Shown: positions 43,663 through 52,983, counted from the first letter of the stretch. The stretch is DNA of 64,000 nt from Labilithrix luteola (GCF_001263205.1 NZ_CP012333.1:10707501-10771500); one strand, 5' to 3'. Notes: generated by a model not told the origin, from the letters alone. Numbers and translations are program-made.

Positions 43663-45071
43663 TTCGAGGGATGCGGAAGGCGGCGCGCCTGCCAGATCCC
43701 GAGGAACGGCGCGAGCGCGAAGACTCCGAAGAGCCACGACGACGCATGCTGGGCGCCGGCGAGACCGCCGGTGGACATTCCGCCCGCGTTCGTCACGAGG
43801 CCGCCGATGGCCGTACCGAGGGCCATCGCATAGAGCTGCACGGTCGTGACCGAAGCTGCCGTGAGCGAGTTTTCGTTCTCGGGTGCGGAGGTGAACACGC
43901 GCGTCAGCAAGTGCGGCCACGCCATTCCGATGCCGAATCCCGTCCCAACGAGAGCAATCCCGAAGACGGTCATGCCGAGCGGCGATTCGAGCTGGGTGGT
44001 GCGCGGCATCGTCACGGCAAGTGTGGCCAGCGACGCACTCACGAGGACAGGACCGATACGAATCAGCCTGGTCGTCGCCGCGCCGACGCGGCCCGAGAAC
44101 AGAAGCGAAGCAATCGTCCACCCGCCGGCCATGAGCACCGTGAGATAGCCCGCCCGGAGCGGCGAGCAACCGTGGATCTCCTGCAGGAAGTAAGGGACGA
44201 AGATCTCCGTGGTGAGGCCCACCACGAGCAGGCTCATGGTGGCGTAGAGCCGACCGAGCATCGTCCGGAGTGAGTAGGCCCCCGTCGGCAACAGACGCAC
44301 GGCCGCTCGCTTGTCCACGCGCGCCAGCACGACGCCCATCAGAATGCCCACCACCACGCCCGCGATTTTTCCGATCCCCGGCGTCTCGGAGAGGCTCGAG
44401 ACCGAGACGGCGAGCACCGATGCGGCGAGGAGGAGAACCTGCACGAGCGCCGTCCTGGTCGTCTCTTCACCATCGGCGCCGCGACGAGGCAGCTGCGTCG
44501 CCACCACACCGCCCAGCACGACGACGAACGGCAAGAGGGACCAGAACGCGAGTCGCCACGTTCCGAGCTCGGCGAACACGCCTCCGATCGCCGGACCGCA
44601 GAGGGTCGCCAGTCCCCACATCGCCGAGATCATGGCCATCGCCCGTGGCCACATGCGCTCTTCGAACAGGTGCCGAATGAGCCCGTAGCTGAGCGCGAAC
44701 AGGAAACCTCCGCCAAGTCCCTGGACGGCGCGGCCCGCGAGCATCCACGGCATGGTCGGCGCCGTCGCACAGAGCAGCGTTCCGAGCGCAAAGATCGCCA
44801 GCGCCGACAGGTAGGCCGAGCGCGCGCCGAACGATGCCATGAGCCGCGACGAGAGCGCCGAGCCCACGATCGAGCTAACCACGAAGAGCGTGGTATTCGC
44901 CGCGTAGTACTGGAGGCCACCGATCTCGAGCACGACCGACGGCATGATGGTCGCGGCGATGTAGACGTTCGTGGCGTGCAGCGCGACGCCGCCCACGACG
45001 GCCAGGCAGCGGAGCGCGTTGCGTCCCCAGAGAAACTCCCCCCACGTGGAGCCCAAGGTCGATTGATTCAT
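43659..45071 (-). CDS. MFS-family efflux transporter (DHA2-like)
   Basis: A 470-aa inner-membrane exporter with about 12-14 helices. The N-terminal half holds LHATNVYIAATIMPSVV (motif D1-like) and GRAVQGLGGGFLFALSYGLI with WPRAMAMISAMWGLATLCGPAIGGVF (motif C of antiporters, GPxxGG). The C-terminal half follows after residue 240. It should use proton-motive force to expel a small molecule or peptide product. ATG 45071 begins the first helix region; an upstream in-frame ATG would run into the palindrome area. It is the first gene of the minus-strand decayed operon and is intact. Confidence 0.9.
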   Translation of the reverse strand: MNQSTLGSTWGEFLWGRNALRCLAVVGGVALHATNVYIAATIMPSVVLEIGGLQYYAANTTLFVVSSIVGSALSSRLMASFGARSAYLSALAIFALGTLLCATAPTMPWMLAGRAVQGLGGGFLFALSYGLIRHLFEERMWPRAMAMISAMWGLATLCGPAIGGVFAELGTWRLAFWSLLPFVVVLGGVVATQLPRRGADGEETTRTALVQVLLLAASVLAVSVSSLSETPGIGKIAGVVVGILMGVVLARVDKRAAVRLLPTGAYSLRTMLGRLYATMSLLVVGLTTEIFVPYFLQEIHGCSPLRAGYLTVLMAGGWTIASLLFSGRVGAATTRLIRIGPVLVSASLATLAVTMPRTTQLESPLGMTVFGIALVGTGFGIGMAWPHLLTRVFTSAPENENSLTAASVTTVQLYAMALGTAIGGLVTNAGGMSTGGLAGAQHASSWLFGVFALAPFLGIWQARRLPHPSK

Positions 45072-45396
45072 CGCTGCGGACAATAGGCTCGACGGGCGTT
45101 CGGCCGGTGACGAGCGGTCGATAGATTGGCAGACGGACAATGCCTTGGAACTCGCTAAATGGGCGAGCACGATTCTCGGTCGAGAATCGTACTCTTGCCC
45201 ATTTAGTCTAACCCAGGTGGGCCTCCGGCCCCTCAGCTCGTCCCGCGCTGAGCCTCCCCGGTTTCGCCTGCGGCGACGTCATGCTTTGCATGAGCGAGAG
45301 TTGCGGTTCTCGCGTGATTCTCTGTTCGAGAATCACGCTCGGCCATTTGCACGAGATCTTGGCTTGGCGAGGGCACCGCCGTAACCTCGGCCGCGA
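45072..45396. repeat. Intergenic palindrome cluster with three copies of a GAGAATC...CCATTT motif
   Basis: Between the divergent MFS and epimerase genes. At 45155-45206, CTAAATGGGC pairs with GCCCATTTAG and, inside it, ACGATTCTCG (45169-45178) with CGAGAATCGT (45181-45190). At 45313-45337 a second palindrome CGTGATTCTC/GAGAATCACG follows. The common unit, GAGAATC-(2 to 3 nt)-CTC-G-CCATTT, occurs at 45182-45206 (+), 45328-45352 (+) and 45155-45177 (-). Operator array or degenerate mobile repeat are both possible. No gene is visible in this stretch. Confidence 0.8.
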
Positions 45397-46479
45397 ATGG
45401 CCTCCTCGCCTGGCACGACCATCGTCGATCTGCGCTTCCGTCCGCTCGACATCGCGATGGCCAAGGCCTTCGGTATCGCCGGTGGAGCGCAAGAGCTCGC
45501 ACGGAACGTCCTCGTCGAGGTCACGCTCTCGTCGGGCGTACGCGGCTATGGCGAAGCGGCGCCGCTGCCGCCCTTCAATGGAGAGACGCAAGAAGGCGCG
45601 CTCGCGGCGCTCGAGCACGCCAAGGCTCGTATCCTTGGACAGGACGCTGCCGCGTGGCGCGCGCTCTCCGAACGCATCCGCGACGCCGCGAATTCGAGCG
45701 CGTCCGCTGCGTGCGCACTCGAGACCGCCGTGCTCGATGCGCTCGTGCGCGCGCTAGGGACGTCGCTTCGCGTCTTCTTCGGTGGCGCCGAAGAGAAGCT
45801 CGTCACCGACGTTACCATCACCACGGGGACGGTGGAGGAAGCGGCCCACGAGGCGCGGCGTTTCTCGGCCTTCGAGACGTTGAAGATCAAAGTCGGAGCA
45901 AGCGATGTCGACCACGACGAGGTACGCGTTCGCACCGTGCATCACGCTCGGCCCGACGCCCGCCTTCTCCTCGACGCGAACGGCGGGTTCTCGGTCGACG
46001 AAGCGATTCGACTCGCCCAGAGACTCGCGCGGGCGGGCGTTTCGATTGCGCTCTTCGAGCAGCCCGTTGCCCCCGGGAGTTGGGATGCGCTCGCCGAAGT
46101 GCGACGCGAAACGGGGCTCTTCGTCGCCGCGGACGAGTCCGTCACGAGCCCGCACGACGTTCCCCTCGCCGTCGCCGCGAAGGCGATCGACGCCGTGAAC
46201 ATCAAGCTGATGAAATCCGGCCCCGCGCAGGCACTCGACATCGCCGCCGCCGCACGAGCCTGCGGCCTTCGCCCGATGATCGGCGGCATGGTCGAAGCCA
46301 GGCTCGCAATGGGAACGTCAGCCTGCCTCGCCGCGGGCCTGGGCGGCTTCGCGTTCATCGACCTCGATACGCCGCTCTTCCTCGCCGACGATCCTTTCGA
46401 CGGCGGCTACCGCTACGAAGGCGCCGTCCTCGATCTGAGCCCCATCACGCTCGGTCACGGCTGCGTGCCGCGCGCCTAG
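45397..46479 (+). CDS. Dipeptide epimerase (enolase superfamily, MLE subgroup)
   Basis: A 360-aa (beta/alpha)8 enzyme. The capping domain has GYGEAAPLPPFNGETQE. The barrel shows the catalytic Lys pair in TLKIKVG, metal ligands in LLLDANGGFS (Asp), ALFEQPV (Glu) and VAADESV (Asp), and the second Lys in NIKLMKSGPAQ. The Lys-Asp-Glu-Asp-Lys set is that of muconate-lactonising-subgroup enzymes such as L-Ala-D/L-Glu epimerase; LxTPLFLADDPF near the C-terminus fits dipeptide epimerases. A role in murein peptide recycling is likely, but substrate specificity is not proven. Confidence 0.9.
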   Translation: MASSPGTTIVDLRFRPLDIAMAKAFGIAGGAQELARNVLVEVTLSSGVRGYGEAAPLPPFNGETQEGALAALEHAKARILGQDAAAWRALSERIRDAANSSASAACALETAVLDALVRALGTSLRVFFGGAEEKLVTDVTITTGTVEEAAHEARRFSAFETLKIKVGASDVDHDEVRVRTVHHARPDARLLLDANGGFSVDEAIRLAQRLARAGVSIALFEQPVAPGSWDALAEVRRETGLFVAADESVTSPHDVPLAVAAKAIDAVNIKLMKSGPAQALDIAAAARACGLRPMIGGMVEARLAMGTSACLAAGLGGFAFIDLDTPLFLADDPFDGGYRYEGAVLDLSPITLGHGCVPRA

Positions 46480-46493
46480 CCCGGCTAGCCAGG

Positions 46494-48266
46494 CTATTTC
46501 TCCGCCGACTTCTCGGCCTTGTCGTTCTTGTCGGCGAAGAAGTGGGCGAGCAGGCGCTTGCCGTACTGCTCGAAGCCCTCCTGGCCCATCGTCTCGTAGA
46601 CCTTCTCTTCGGCGGGTCCCGGCGTCAGCGTGTCGTCTTCCTTGAGCAGCTGGAGCGGCGCGGGCTTGAAGAGGTCGTACTTGAACTTGAACGCCTTCGG
46701 ATCGCCGGGGATCACGAAGAACGCCTCGAACGGCATGATGATGCCGACGTACGCGCCGCGCGGACGCGTGGCCTGGTACGAATGGCCCGACCACTCCGCG
46801 CCGTGCGTGATGAAGAGCGTGGGCACGGAGATGTCGGGCAGGTTCTCGGCGTCGACCGGAACGACGGCGCCCATGGTCACGTCGAAGAGCTCCGCGGAGA
46901 AGCCGGCATCGAACTTCGCCGTGAGCGCCTTGCCGAGCGCTTGCTCGCGGCCGAGCGCATGCTTGTCGTCGAAGTAGTGCGTGGGGTACGAGACTTCGCC
47001 GGCGAACGAAGGCGTCTTCGCGATGGCGCCATCGGCGCGACCGAGCGACTCGCTCTTCTTGCGACGGAAGCGAATCTCGACGCGCGGCCCACGCTTCTCG
47101 ACCCAGGCGAAGAGGCGCTCCACGAACGGAACGACCGCCTTGTCCTTCGTGGGCGCACGCTGCCTGTAGCCTTCGAGCTCGCGCGCGTAGACGGCGTGAA
47201 GGGCCGCCCTGTATTCCGGTTCGATGCCGTGATCCGGGTAACGCTTCGCGAAGCCGGTGAGTGCCTCGAGCGTGAGCTGCGACTTCGCCTTCTCGAGCTC
47301 GGCGAGCATGGCGCTGCGCAGCTCGCCAGCGAGCTCGTTGCCAATACGCGACTGGGGATGCGCGGTCTTGTACGCGACGAGGGCCTCGACCGTTCCCGCG
47401 GCGACCGCGTCACGGAGCTCGGCGCGCGGCAGATCGAAGTCGGCGACCTGCGCCGTGTACGCGTGACCGCGCTCGAGATACGCACGGTACGAGGCCGTGT
47501 CGTTCTCCTTGGTCGCGCGGGCGTACATGGTCTTGTCGCTGCCGCTGTTGCGAAGCGCCCAGAGCGTGGGCGCGAAGATCACGGCAACGACGGCCGCGAC
47601 CGCCCAGCCGAACGTCTTCCAAGGCGGCCGCTTCACTTCGTAGGAGTCGCGCGGGCCAACCGGGCTCGAGAACCGCGGATTGTGGAGCGGGTCGACCGCG
47701 ACGAGCTCCTTCGGATCTTCCGTCGCGTGCGCGTGCATCGAGCGATCGCGCGCCGCCTGGATCTCGGTGACGATCGACGCGAGCCGCGCGGGATCGGCCA
47801 CGGGGAACATGAACTCGGTGGAGCCGAAGGCGACACGTACGGCGTTGCCGCGAATGTCGACGGCGCTGAGCTCCTTCGTGTCGAACACGCGGAAGCGGTC
47901 GCTCCGCGCATCGATCACGCATGCCGGAAACAGATAGAGGCCGGCCGCGTAGGGTAGCGCGCGCTCGCGCACCATGAGCGTCCATGCCTGGACGAGACCG
48001 AAGGCGACGCCGAAAACGAGCGCGCCGTAGATCACGAGCGCGCGCCAGGTATGCAGCGAGAGGCTGCTGTCGAGCGAGCCGTATCCGAGCTTCGTGACGA
48101 TCACGAGGCCGATGAACGCCCCGACCGAGAGGCCGATCCACAGGAGCTTCGTCTGTGTTCCGCCCTTCTGCGCGAGGAGCGGAGCCGGCGGAAAGCCGCT
48201 CATGACGGAGCCGACGAATCGGTCCTGGATGGCGCGCGGCAGCTTGTGGAAGTCGGCGGCCTTCAT
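46494..48266 (-). CDS. Uncharacterised membrane protein with three TM helices
   Basis: A 590-aa protein not recognised. Two helices come early (LLWIGLSVGAFIGLVIVTKLGYG and LVIYGALVFGVAFGLVQAW), then a soluble part containing RFRVFDTKELSAVDIRG, reminiscent of PH-like membrane-protein domains. A third helix (WAVAAVVAVIFAPTLWAL) lies near residue 225. A helical middle (300-400) is followed by a conserved-looking C-terminal domain (FDVTMGAVVPVDAENLPDISVPTLFITHGAEWSGHSY). It ends in a charged Lys/Glu tail. It converges with the epimerase gene, 14 bp between stops. Confidence 0.75.
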   Translation of the reverse strand: MKAADFHKLPRAIQDRFVGSVMSGFPPAPLLAQKGGTQTKLLWIGLSVGAFIGLVIVTKLGYGSLDSSLSLHTWRALVIYGALVFGVAFGLVQAWTLMVRERALPYAAGLYLFPACVIDARSDRFRVFDTKELSAVDIRGNAVRVAFGSTEFMFPVADPARLASIVTEIQAARDRSMHAHATEDPKELVAVDPLHNPRFSSPVGPRDSYEVKRPPWKTFGWAVAAVVAVIFAPTLWALRNSGSDKTMYARATKENDTASYRAYLERGHAYTAQVADFDLPRAELRDAVAAGTVEALVAYKTAHPQSRIGNELAGELRSAMLAELEKAKSQLTLEALTGFAKRYPDHGIEPEYRAALHAVYARELEGYRQRAPTKDKAVVPFVERLFAWVEKRGPRVEIRFRRKKSESLGRADGAIAKTPSFAGEVSYPTHYFDDKHALGREQALGKALTAKFDAGFSAELFDVTMGAVVPVDAENLPDISVPTLFITHGAEWSGHSYQATRPRGAYVGIIMPFEAFFVIPGDPKAFKFKYDLFKPAPLQLLKEDDTLTPGPAEEKVYETMGQEGFEQYGKRLLAHFFADKNDKAEKSAEK

Positions 48267-48349
48267 TCGTGCGGGCGGGCGGCAAGAAAACCCTGCCGGT
48301 GGGCCATGGTATCAGTGACTTTCGTCCGTCGCGACAATCCTCGTCACCG

Positions 48350-49507
48350 TCACCGATTGTCGAGCTGGACGAGATTTTTGGCCAAAGCTCCCAGGCCGGC
48401 CAAGTCTTCAACGGCCCCGCCCAGGTGGGGCGTCGCAATGGCAGCACCCGATTCCGTCTGCATGCGAAGCTTCGCCAGCAGATCACGATCGCGCTGCGCA
48501 CGCCAGCGCTCCGTGTCGGCCAGTTGTCCGAGCTTTCGTAAGGCCAGACGTTCTGTGTCGCCGGCTCCCTCGGGAAGCTCGATGGTCTCGGGCCCCACGA
48601 AGCCGCGCGTGTATGCCCAGCTGCGATTGAGGACGTAGCCCGCGAAGGGCAAGCCGAGCTCGCGAATCTTCGACTGGAAGAAGGCCGCCTCGGCGAGGGC
48701 TGCAGGCTCGGGGCTCGTCACCAGAAGAAACGCTGCATCCTGCGACAAGAGGAGGGACCGAACGGCGTCGGCGTGGGCCCGCATGCCGCCGAACATTCCC
48801 GAGAAAACCCCGAGAAACGACTGCAAATCGTCGAAAAAACCAGCGCCGAACGCACGCGTGAAGACCTTCTCGATGAGGTCCGACGCAGCGCGCATGAACG
48901 CGCTCTTGTGTGGCAGAAACACACCGATGACCCGCTCGTCGAGGAACATGGCCAGTTTGCGGGGCGCCTCGAGGAACGCGAGGGCGTTGCGCGACGGCGG
49001 TGTGTCGAGGACGACGAGATCGTAGCGACCGTCCGTCGAGAGCGCGTGAAGCGCCTCGGCCGCGGTGTACTCCTGCATGCCGGCGACGATCTTCGACAAG
49101 TGCTGATAGAGGCGGTTCGCGAAGACCTCCTTGGCGTGCGCCTCGTCTTTGGCGAGCTTCCGCACCATCGACTCGAAGACCACCTCGGGCGCGAGCATCC
49201 AGGCGGAGAGCTCGCCCTCCGGGGGCACGTCGAGCGCGTCGAGCCTCGCACGAGGAACGGCCGTGGGCTCGCGCGCGGCCTCCGGAATGCCCATCGCCTC
49301 GGCCAGGCGTCGTGCCGGATCGATCGTCAGGACGAGCACCCGCCGCCCGGCCGCGGCACTCGCAACTCCGATCGCGGCGGCCGTCGTCGTCTTGCCCACG
49401 CCGCCGGCGCCGCAACACACGATGACCTTCTTCGTCCGCACGAGCGGATCGATGAACGTAGCCATTTCTCCGAGGCTCGGACTCACGTCGGCAGGTCTCG
49501 CAATCAC
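48350..49507 (-). CDS. ArsA/Get3-family ATPase, second of a pair
   Basis: A 385-aa P-loop ATPase with the deviant Walker A CCGAGGVGKTTTAAA (GKGGVGKT type), switch I TIDPARRLAEAMG and Walker B-like DLVVLDTPPSRNALAFLEAP, all typical of ArsA/Get3 anion-transporting ATPases. VTSPEPAALAEAAFF follows. GTG 49507 overlaps the TGA of the preceding ATPase gene (GTGA); ATG 49465 is an alternative start. Bacterial members usually act in pairs as a heterodimer-like unit; no arsenic genes are nearby, so a Get3-like chaperone role or a coupling function is as likely as metal export. Confidence 0.88.
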   Translation of the reverse strand: MIARPADVSPSLGEMATFIDPLVRTKKVIVCCGAGGVGKTTTAAAIGVASAAAGRRVLVLTIDPARRLAEAMGIPEAAREPTAVPRARLDALDVPPEGELSAWMLAPEVVFESMVRKLAKDEAHAKEVFANRLYQHLSKIVAGMQEYTAAEALHALSTDGRYDLVVLDTPPSRNALAFLEAPRKLAMFLDERVIGVFLPHKSAFMRAASDLIEKVFTRAFGAGFFDDLQSFLGVFSGMFGGMRAHADAVRSLLLSQDAAFLLVTSPEPAALAEAAFFQSKIRELGLPFAGYVLNRSWAYTRGFVGPETIELPEGAGDTERLALRKLGQLADTERWRAQRDRDLLAKLRMQTESGAAIATPHLGGAVEDLAGLGALAKNLVQLDNR

Positions 49508-50436
49508 GCCGGACCTGCCGAATCCATGAGCAGCGCGACCTCGTCCGTCAACTTGGAGCCCTCGAGAAACACGTCTTGGAGGGCGACGATGGGCGCGCGC
49601 ACCGCCGCCGAGATGCGTGCCAGGGCCACGCGCGATCGATCGATGCGTTCCATGGTTCGCTCGCCGAGCGTGGGCGGCTTGCCGTCGAGCATGGTCCGCA
49701 CCGCTTCACGCTCCTCGTCGGAGAACGGATCGTAGGGGACTCGGTTCACGAAGACCGTTGCGAGAGGAATCTTGTGCTGCTCGATGCCCGTGCAGAGCTC
49801 GATGGCCTCGCTGATGGGCAGGGTCTCCGGAAGCGTCACCACCACGGAGCCGGTGCACGTCGGGTCTTGCAGCAGCGCAAGCCCCTCGCGAACCGCCGTT
49901 GCGATGGGTCCCGTCGGAATGACGCGCAGCAGCGACGCGGGGATCTGGGCGAGCGCGAGCGCATGCCCGGTCGCGGGGAGATCGACGACCAGGAGGTCGT
50001 GCTCGAAGCTTCCGTCGCGTCGCGTCTGGCGAACGAGCTCGAGCATACGGTAGAGGACGCCCATCTCGGGGAACGTGGGCGCCGCGGAGAGAAACCGCCG
50101 GATCGCTCCCGAACGCATCGCCGCGTCCGCGAGGAGGCGCATCGGAAGCACGTCGCGCAGGAACTTCTGGTGGCCGAGCGCGGGAGAGAGCGCGACCGCT
50201 CGGAGGTTCGGAGCGATGTCGACCGGCTGATCGTCGAGGTCCTTCCGGCCGAGCGCCTGCGCAAGCGCCGACGTGACTTCGGCACGCGCATTTTCCCCGC
50301 CTCCGACCATCTCGGCGCAAAGAACGCGCTTGCCTTGCGCCGCAGCGTACTTCGCGATCGAAGCGGCCACGGTGGTCTTGCCCACCCCACCCTTTCCCGT
50401 GACGAGCACGGCGCGAAGCGACAGGAGCCTCTTCAA
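49504..50436 (-). CDS. ArsA/Get3-family ATPase, first of a pair
   Basis: A 310-aa P-loop ATPase: AVLVTGKGGVGKTTVAASIA (intradimeric Walker A), then CAEMVGGGENARAE in place of the TIDPA switch, and DLLVVDLPATGHALALAQIP with VTLPETLPISEAIELC. A TTG at 50436 is the best in-frame start; a GTG at 50409 just before the P-loop is possible. It is coupled to the following ATPase through GTGA, and the pair sits opposite a zinc-ribbon gene. Active only as a partner of 48350-49507 is a plausible reading. Confidence 0.85.
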   Translation of the reverse strand: MKRLLSLRAVLVTGKGGVGKTTVAASIAKYAAAQGKRVLCAEMVGGGENARAEVTSALAQALGRKDLDDQPVDIAPNLRAVALSPALGHQKFLRDVLPMRLLADAAMRSGAIRRFLSAAPTFPEMGVLYRMLELVRQTRRDGSFEHDLLVVDLPATGHALALAQIPASLLRVIPTGPIATAVREGLALLQDPTCTGSVVVTLPETLPISEAIELCTGIEQHKIPLATVFVNRVPYDPFSDEEREAVRTMLDGKPPTLGERTMERIDRSRVALARISAAVRAPIVALQDVFLEGSKLTDEVALLMDSAGPA

Positions 50437-50512
50437 AGGTCTTCATGCGTAGCACAAGCCGGAGCGAAGGAGTCGGCGGACGGCAGCCTTCTTGATGATA
50501 GGCTTCTGCCCC

Positions 50513-50674
50513 ATGGGGAAAGACCCGACCGAGCGCCAGAACGAGGATGACATCGAAGTGCGCTGCCCCGAATGCGGCACGGTCTTCCACGTCCCACTCG
50601 AGAAAGCCGAGCGCGAGATGCGTGCGCGCTGCCCGAAGGGTCACGACGTGCCGCTCGCCAAAGCCTTGGGGTAG
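50513..50674 (+). CDS. Small zinc-ribbon protein
   Basis: A 53-aa protein: a charged start (MGKDPTERQNEDD) and then VRCPECGTVFHVPLEKAE and RARCPKGHDVPL, giving CxxC...CxxxH, a zinc-ribbon/MJ0042-like arrangement. It ends 3 bp before the GTG of the MopE-like lipoprotein, so they may share a transcript. The function is unknown. Confidence 0.65.
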   Translation: MGKDPTERQNEDDIEVRCPECGTVFHVPLEKAEREMRARCPKGHDVPLAKALG

Positions 50675-50677
50675 AAC

Positions 50678-52834
50678 GTGTCGTCGCGCGTCCGCACCTC
50701 CGGCATCGTCGCCATCTTCGTCGGGGCCTTCGTCACCTCGCTCCTGCACGCCGGTTGCGGGAAAGACAGCCCCGACCTCTTCGTCCAACCCTACGACGCC
50801 GGGCTCGAAGCGGATGCCGTCACCCCCGACGCCACGCCGGACTTGGATCCCACGCTCGGCGGTCCGTGCAGCGAAGACAGCCAGTGTGACGACGCCATCC
50901 CGTGCACCTTCGATCGATGCGACCTGACGTTGTCGCGGTGCCGTAACGTTCCTGACGACACGGTGTGCGCCGACGACGTGTATTGCAACGGCCAGGAGAA
51001 GTGCGTCCTGCGCATTGGCTGCACCGCCGGGTCCGTCATGACGTGCCAGGACGACAGTCCGTGCACGATCGACCGCTGCGTCGAAGCAACGAAGACCTGT
51101 GAGCACAGCCCGCGCGACGTCGACGGCGACGGTGACCCGGACAACCATTGTGTCGGCTCGCGCGACTGCGACGACACGGATCCGACGGTCAGCAGCCTCC
51201 ACGCGGAAGTCTGCGGCAACTTCAAAGACGACAACTGTGACGGCCAAATCGACGAGACGCCTTGCGTGAAAGCGCAGAGCGACGTCTGCGAAACGGCCTT
51301 CGAGGTGACCACGTCCGGGACGTACCTTCTCACGTCGGTCGGCTCGAAGAAGGACTACGCGACCACGTGCAGCGTGAAGACGCCGGCCGCAGCGCAGGAC
51401 GTCGTCGTCGCCGCCACCGCTCCTGGGGCGCCCGGCGGTCCGCCGTCGGACATCGCGTTCTGGGTCACCGCACAGTCGGCCGCGAACGAGGTGGCGATCG
51501 CTCTGCAATCGACCTGCGGACAAACGGCGAGCGAAACGAGCTGCGGACACGTTGCCGGCGTGGCGAACGCACGCGCGATCGCCCGAAGCGTGCCCGCGGG
51601 GAGCAAGGTCTACGCCATCGTCACGACGCAGCGCGAAGGCCCTGTCGACGTGAAGGTCGACTTCAGCGCTCCGACGAGCGCTCCGACCAACGAGACGTGC
51701 GACGCGCCCGTCACCGTCATTCCGGACGTTCCCTTCGTCGTCTCCCTCGTCGACGCGAAGAAGGACCTCCCCTCCGGCTGTCTATCGGCAAAGACCGGTG
51801 AGCTCACGTACGCCTTCACGCTCGACACGCCGCGCGACGTGAAGATCTTCGCGTCGACGATCGCGGGCAGCGGTCAGCCGATGGTCACCATGCGCGACGT
51901 GAATTGCGCGACCGACGAGCTACGCTGCCGCGTCGGCCCCACGCCTCCCGTCTTCGCGCGCAGCCTTCCCGCCGGCACGCACGTCTTCGCCGTCGCCGGA
52001 ACGAGCCAGCTCGACGCGAGCGTCGTCGTCAAGACGTTCGCCCCGACCCCCACCCCGCCGAACCAGAGCTGCTCGACCGCTCCGAAGATCGATGCAAACG
52101 GTTCGGTCACGGTGGACCTCGGCGGCCAAGAAGACGCCATCAAGAACGGCTGCTTCCCCGGAGGCCCAGCCGCTGCCTACGAGTTGACGCTCACGGAAGC
52201 AAGCGACGTTCTCGTCATCGGACGCTTCGGTCCGAATGATCAGGGCGCGGTGTCCCTCAACACGGCTGCGTGCACCCCGTCGAACGTCGTAGCGTGCACG
52301 AGCGGCCTCACGCCCGTCCGCATTTCCAAGCGCAATCTCCCGCCGGGAAGCTACCGCGTCGTCATTGCCGACGCGCTCGGACAGAACGCACGCCTCGACG
52401 TCCTCGTGCGCAAAGCCACGGCGCCGACGCCGGTGAGCGGCGCGGACGACTGCGCGGCGCCCGGGACGATCGACGGCAGCGGCGGCTTCTACACGGGCGA
52501 CACGACGAACGCGACGGCCAACTTCAGCGCCGCCTGCGACTCGCCTGGCCAGCCCATCGGCGGAGCGAACGATCAGGTGATGCGCCTCGATCTCGCCGCA
52601 CCGAAGCGGGTCGTCTTCGACATGTCCGGCTCGCTCTACACGACTCTTCTCGACATCCGACAAGGCTCGACGTGCCCCGGCATCGAAGTGCCCGACGCCT
52701 GCTACGTCGGCGCCGGTGGTGGACGGAGCTTCCTCGATACGAAGCTCGCAGCCGGGACCTACTGGGTTCAGATCGACGGCTTCGCCGGTGACCACGGCCC
52801 ATGGAATCTCGACGTGCGCGTGCTCCCGCCTTAG
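50678..52834 (+). CDS. Large Cys-rich MopE-like surface lipoprotein
   Basis: A 718-aa protein from GTG 50678. Signal with lipobox LLHAGC. The N-terminal third has repeated Cys pairs (DDAIPCTFDRCDLTLSRC; SPCTIDRCVEATKTC) and one full MopE-type metal-binding motif (DVDGDGDPDNHC ... RDCDDTDP ... NCDGQIDE). From about residue 200, at least four bacterial pre-peptidase-like beta-sandwich repeats occur, each with Cys, a YxL-rich strand and a PAGT/PPGSY turn (for example SLPAGTHVFAVAGT; NLPPGSYRVVIADA; LAAGTYWVQIDGF). It is probably a calcium-stabilised cell-surface protein. The zinc-ribbon gene precedes it by 3 bp. Confidence 0.82.
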   Translation: MSSRVRTSGIVAIFVGAFVTSLLHAGCGKDSPDLFVQPYDAGLEADAVTPDATPDLDPTLGGPCSEDSQCDDAIPCTFDRCDLTLSRCRNVPDDTVCADDVYCNGQEKCVLRIGCTAGSVMTCQDDSPCTIDRCVEATKTCEHSPRDVDGDGDPDNHCVGSRDCDDTDPTVSSLHAEVCGNFKDDNCDGQIDETPCVKAQSDVCETAFEVTTSGTYLLTSVGSKKDYATTCSVKTPAAAQDVVVAATAPGAPGGPPSDIAFWVTAQSAANEVAIALQSTCGQTASETSCGHVAGVANARAIARSVPAGSKVYAIVTTQREGPVDVKVDFSAPTSAPTNETCDAPVTVIPDVPFVVSLVDAKKDLPSGCLSAKTGELTYAFTLDTPRDVKIFASTIAGSGQPMVTMRDVNCATDELRCRVGPTPPVFARSLPAGTHVFAVAGTSQLDASVVVKTFAPTPTPPNQSCSTAPKIDANGSVTVDLGGQEDAIKNGCFPGGPAAAYELTLTEASDVLVIGRFGPNDQGAVSLNTAACTPSNVVACTSGLTPVRISKRNLPPGSYRVVIADALGQNARLDVLVRKATAPTPVSGADDCAAPGTIDGSGGFYTGDTTNATANFSAACDSPGQPIGGANDQVMRLDLAAPKRVVFDMSGSLYTTLLDIRQGSTCPGIEVPDACYVGAGGGRSFLDTKLAAGTYWVQIDGFAGDHGPWNLDVRVLPP

Positions 52835-52983
52835 AGCAGCCGTAGAGCACGTCCGCGAATTCCGACTCGAGCACGGGTCACAGCGCCGTGGGGTGTTTGC
52901 GCGCCCGAGGTTGGCGAAGATCACCGCGCGCGCCATGCTGGGAACCATCGGATCATGGCTCCCGACGGCACGCGGAGACGACG

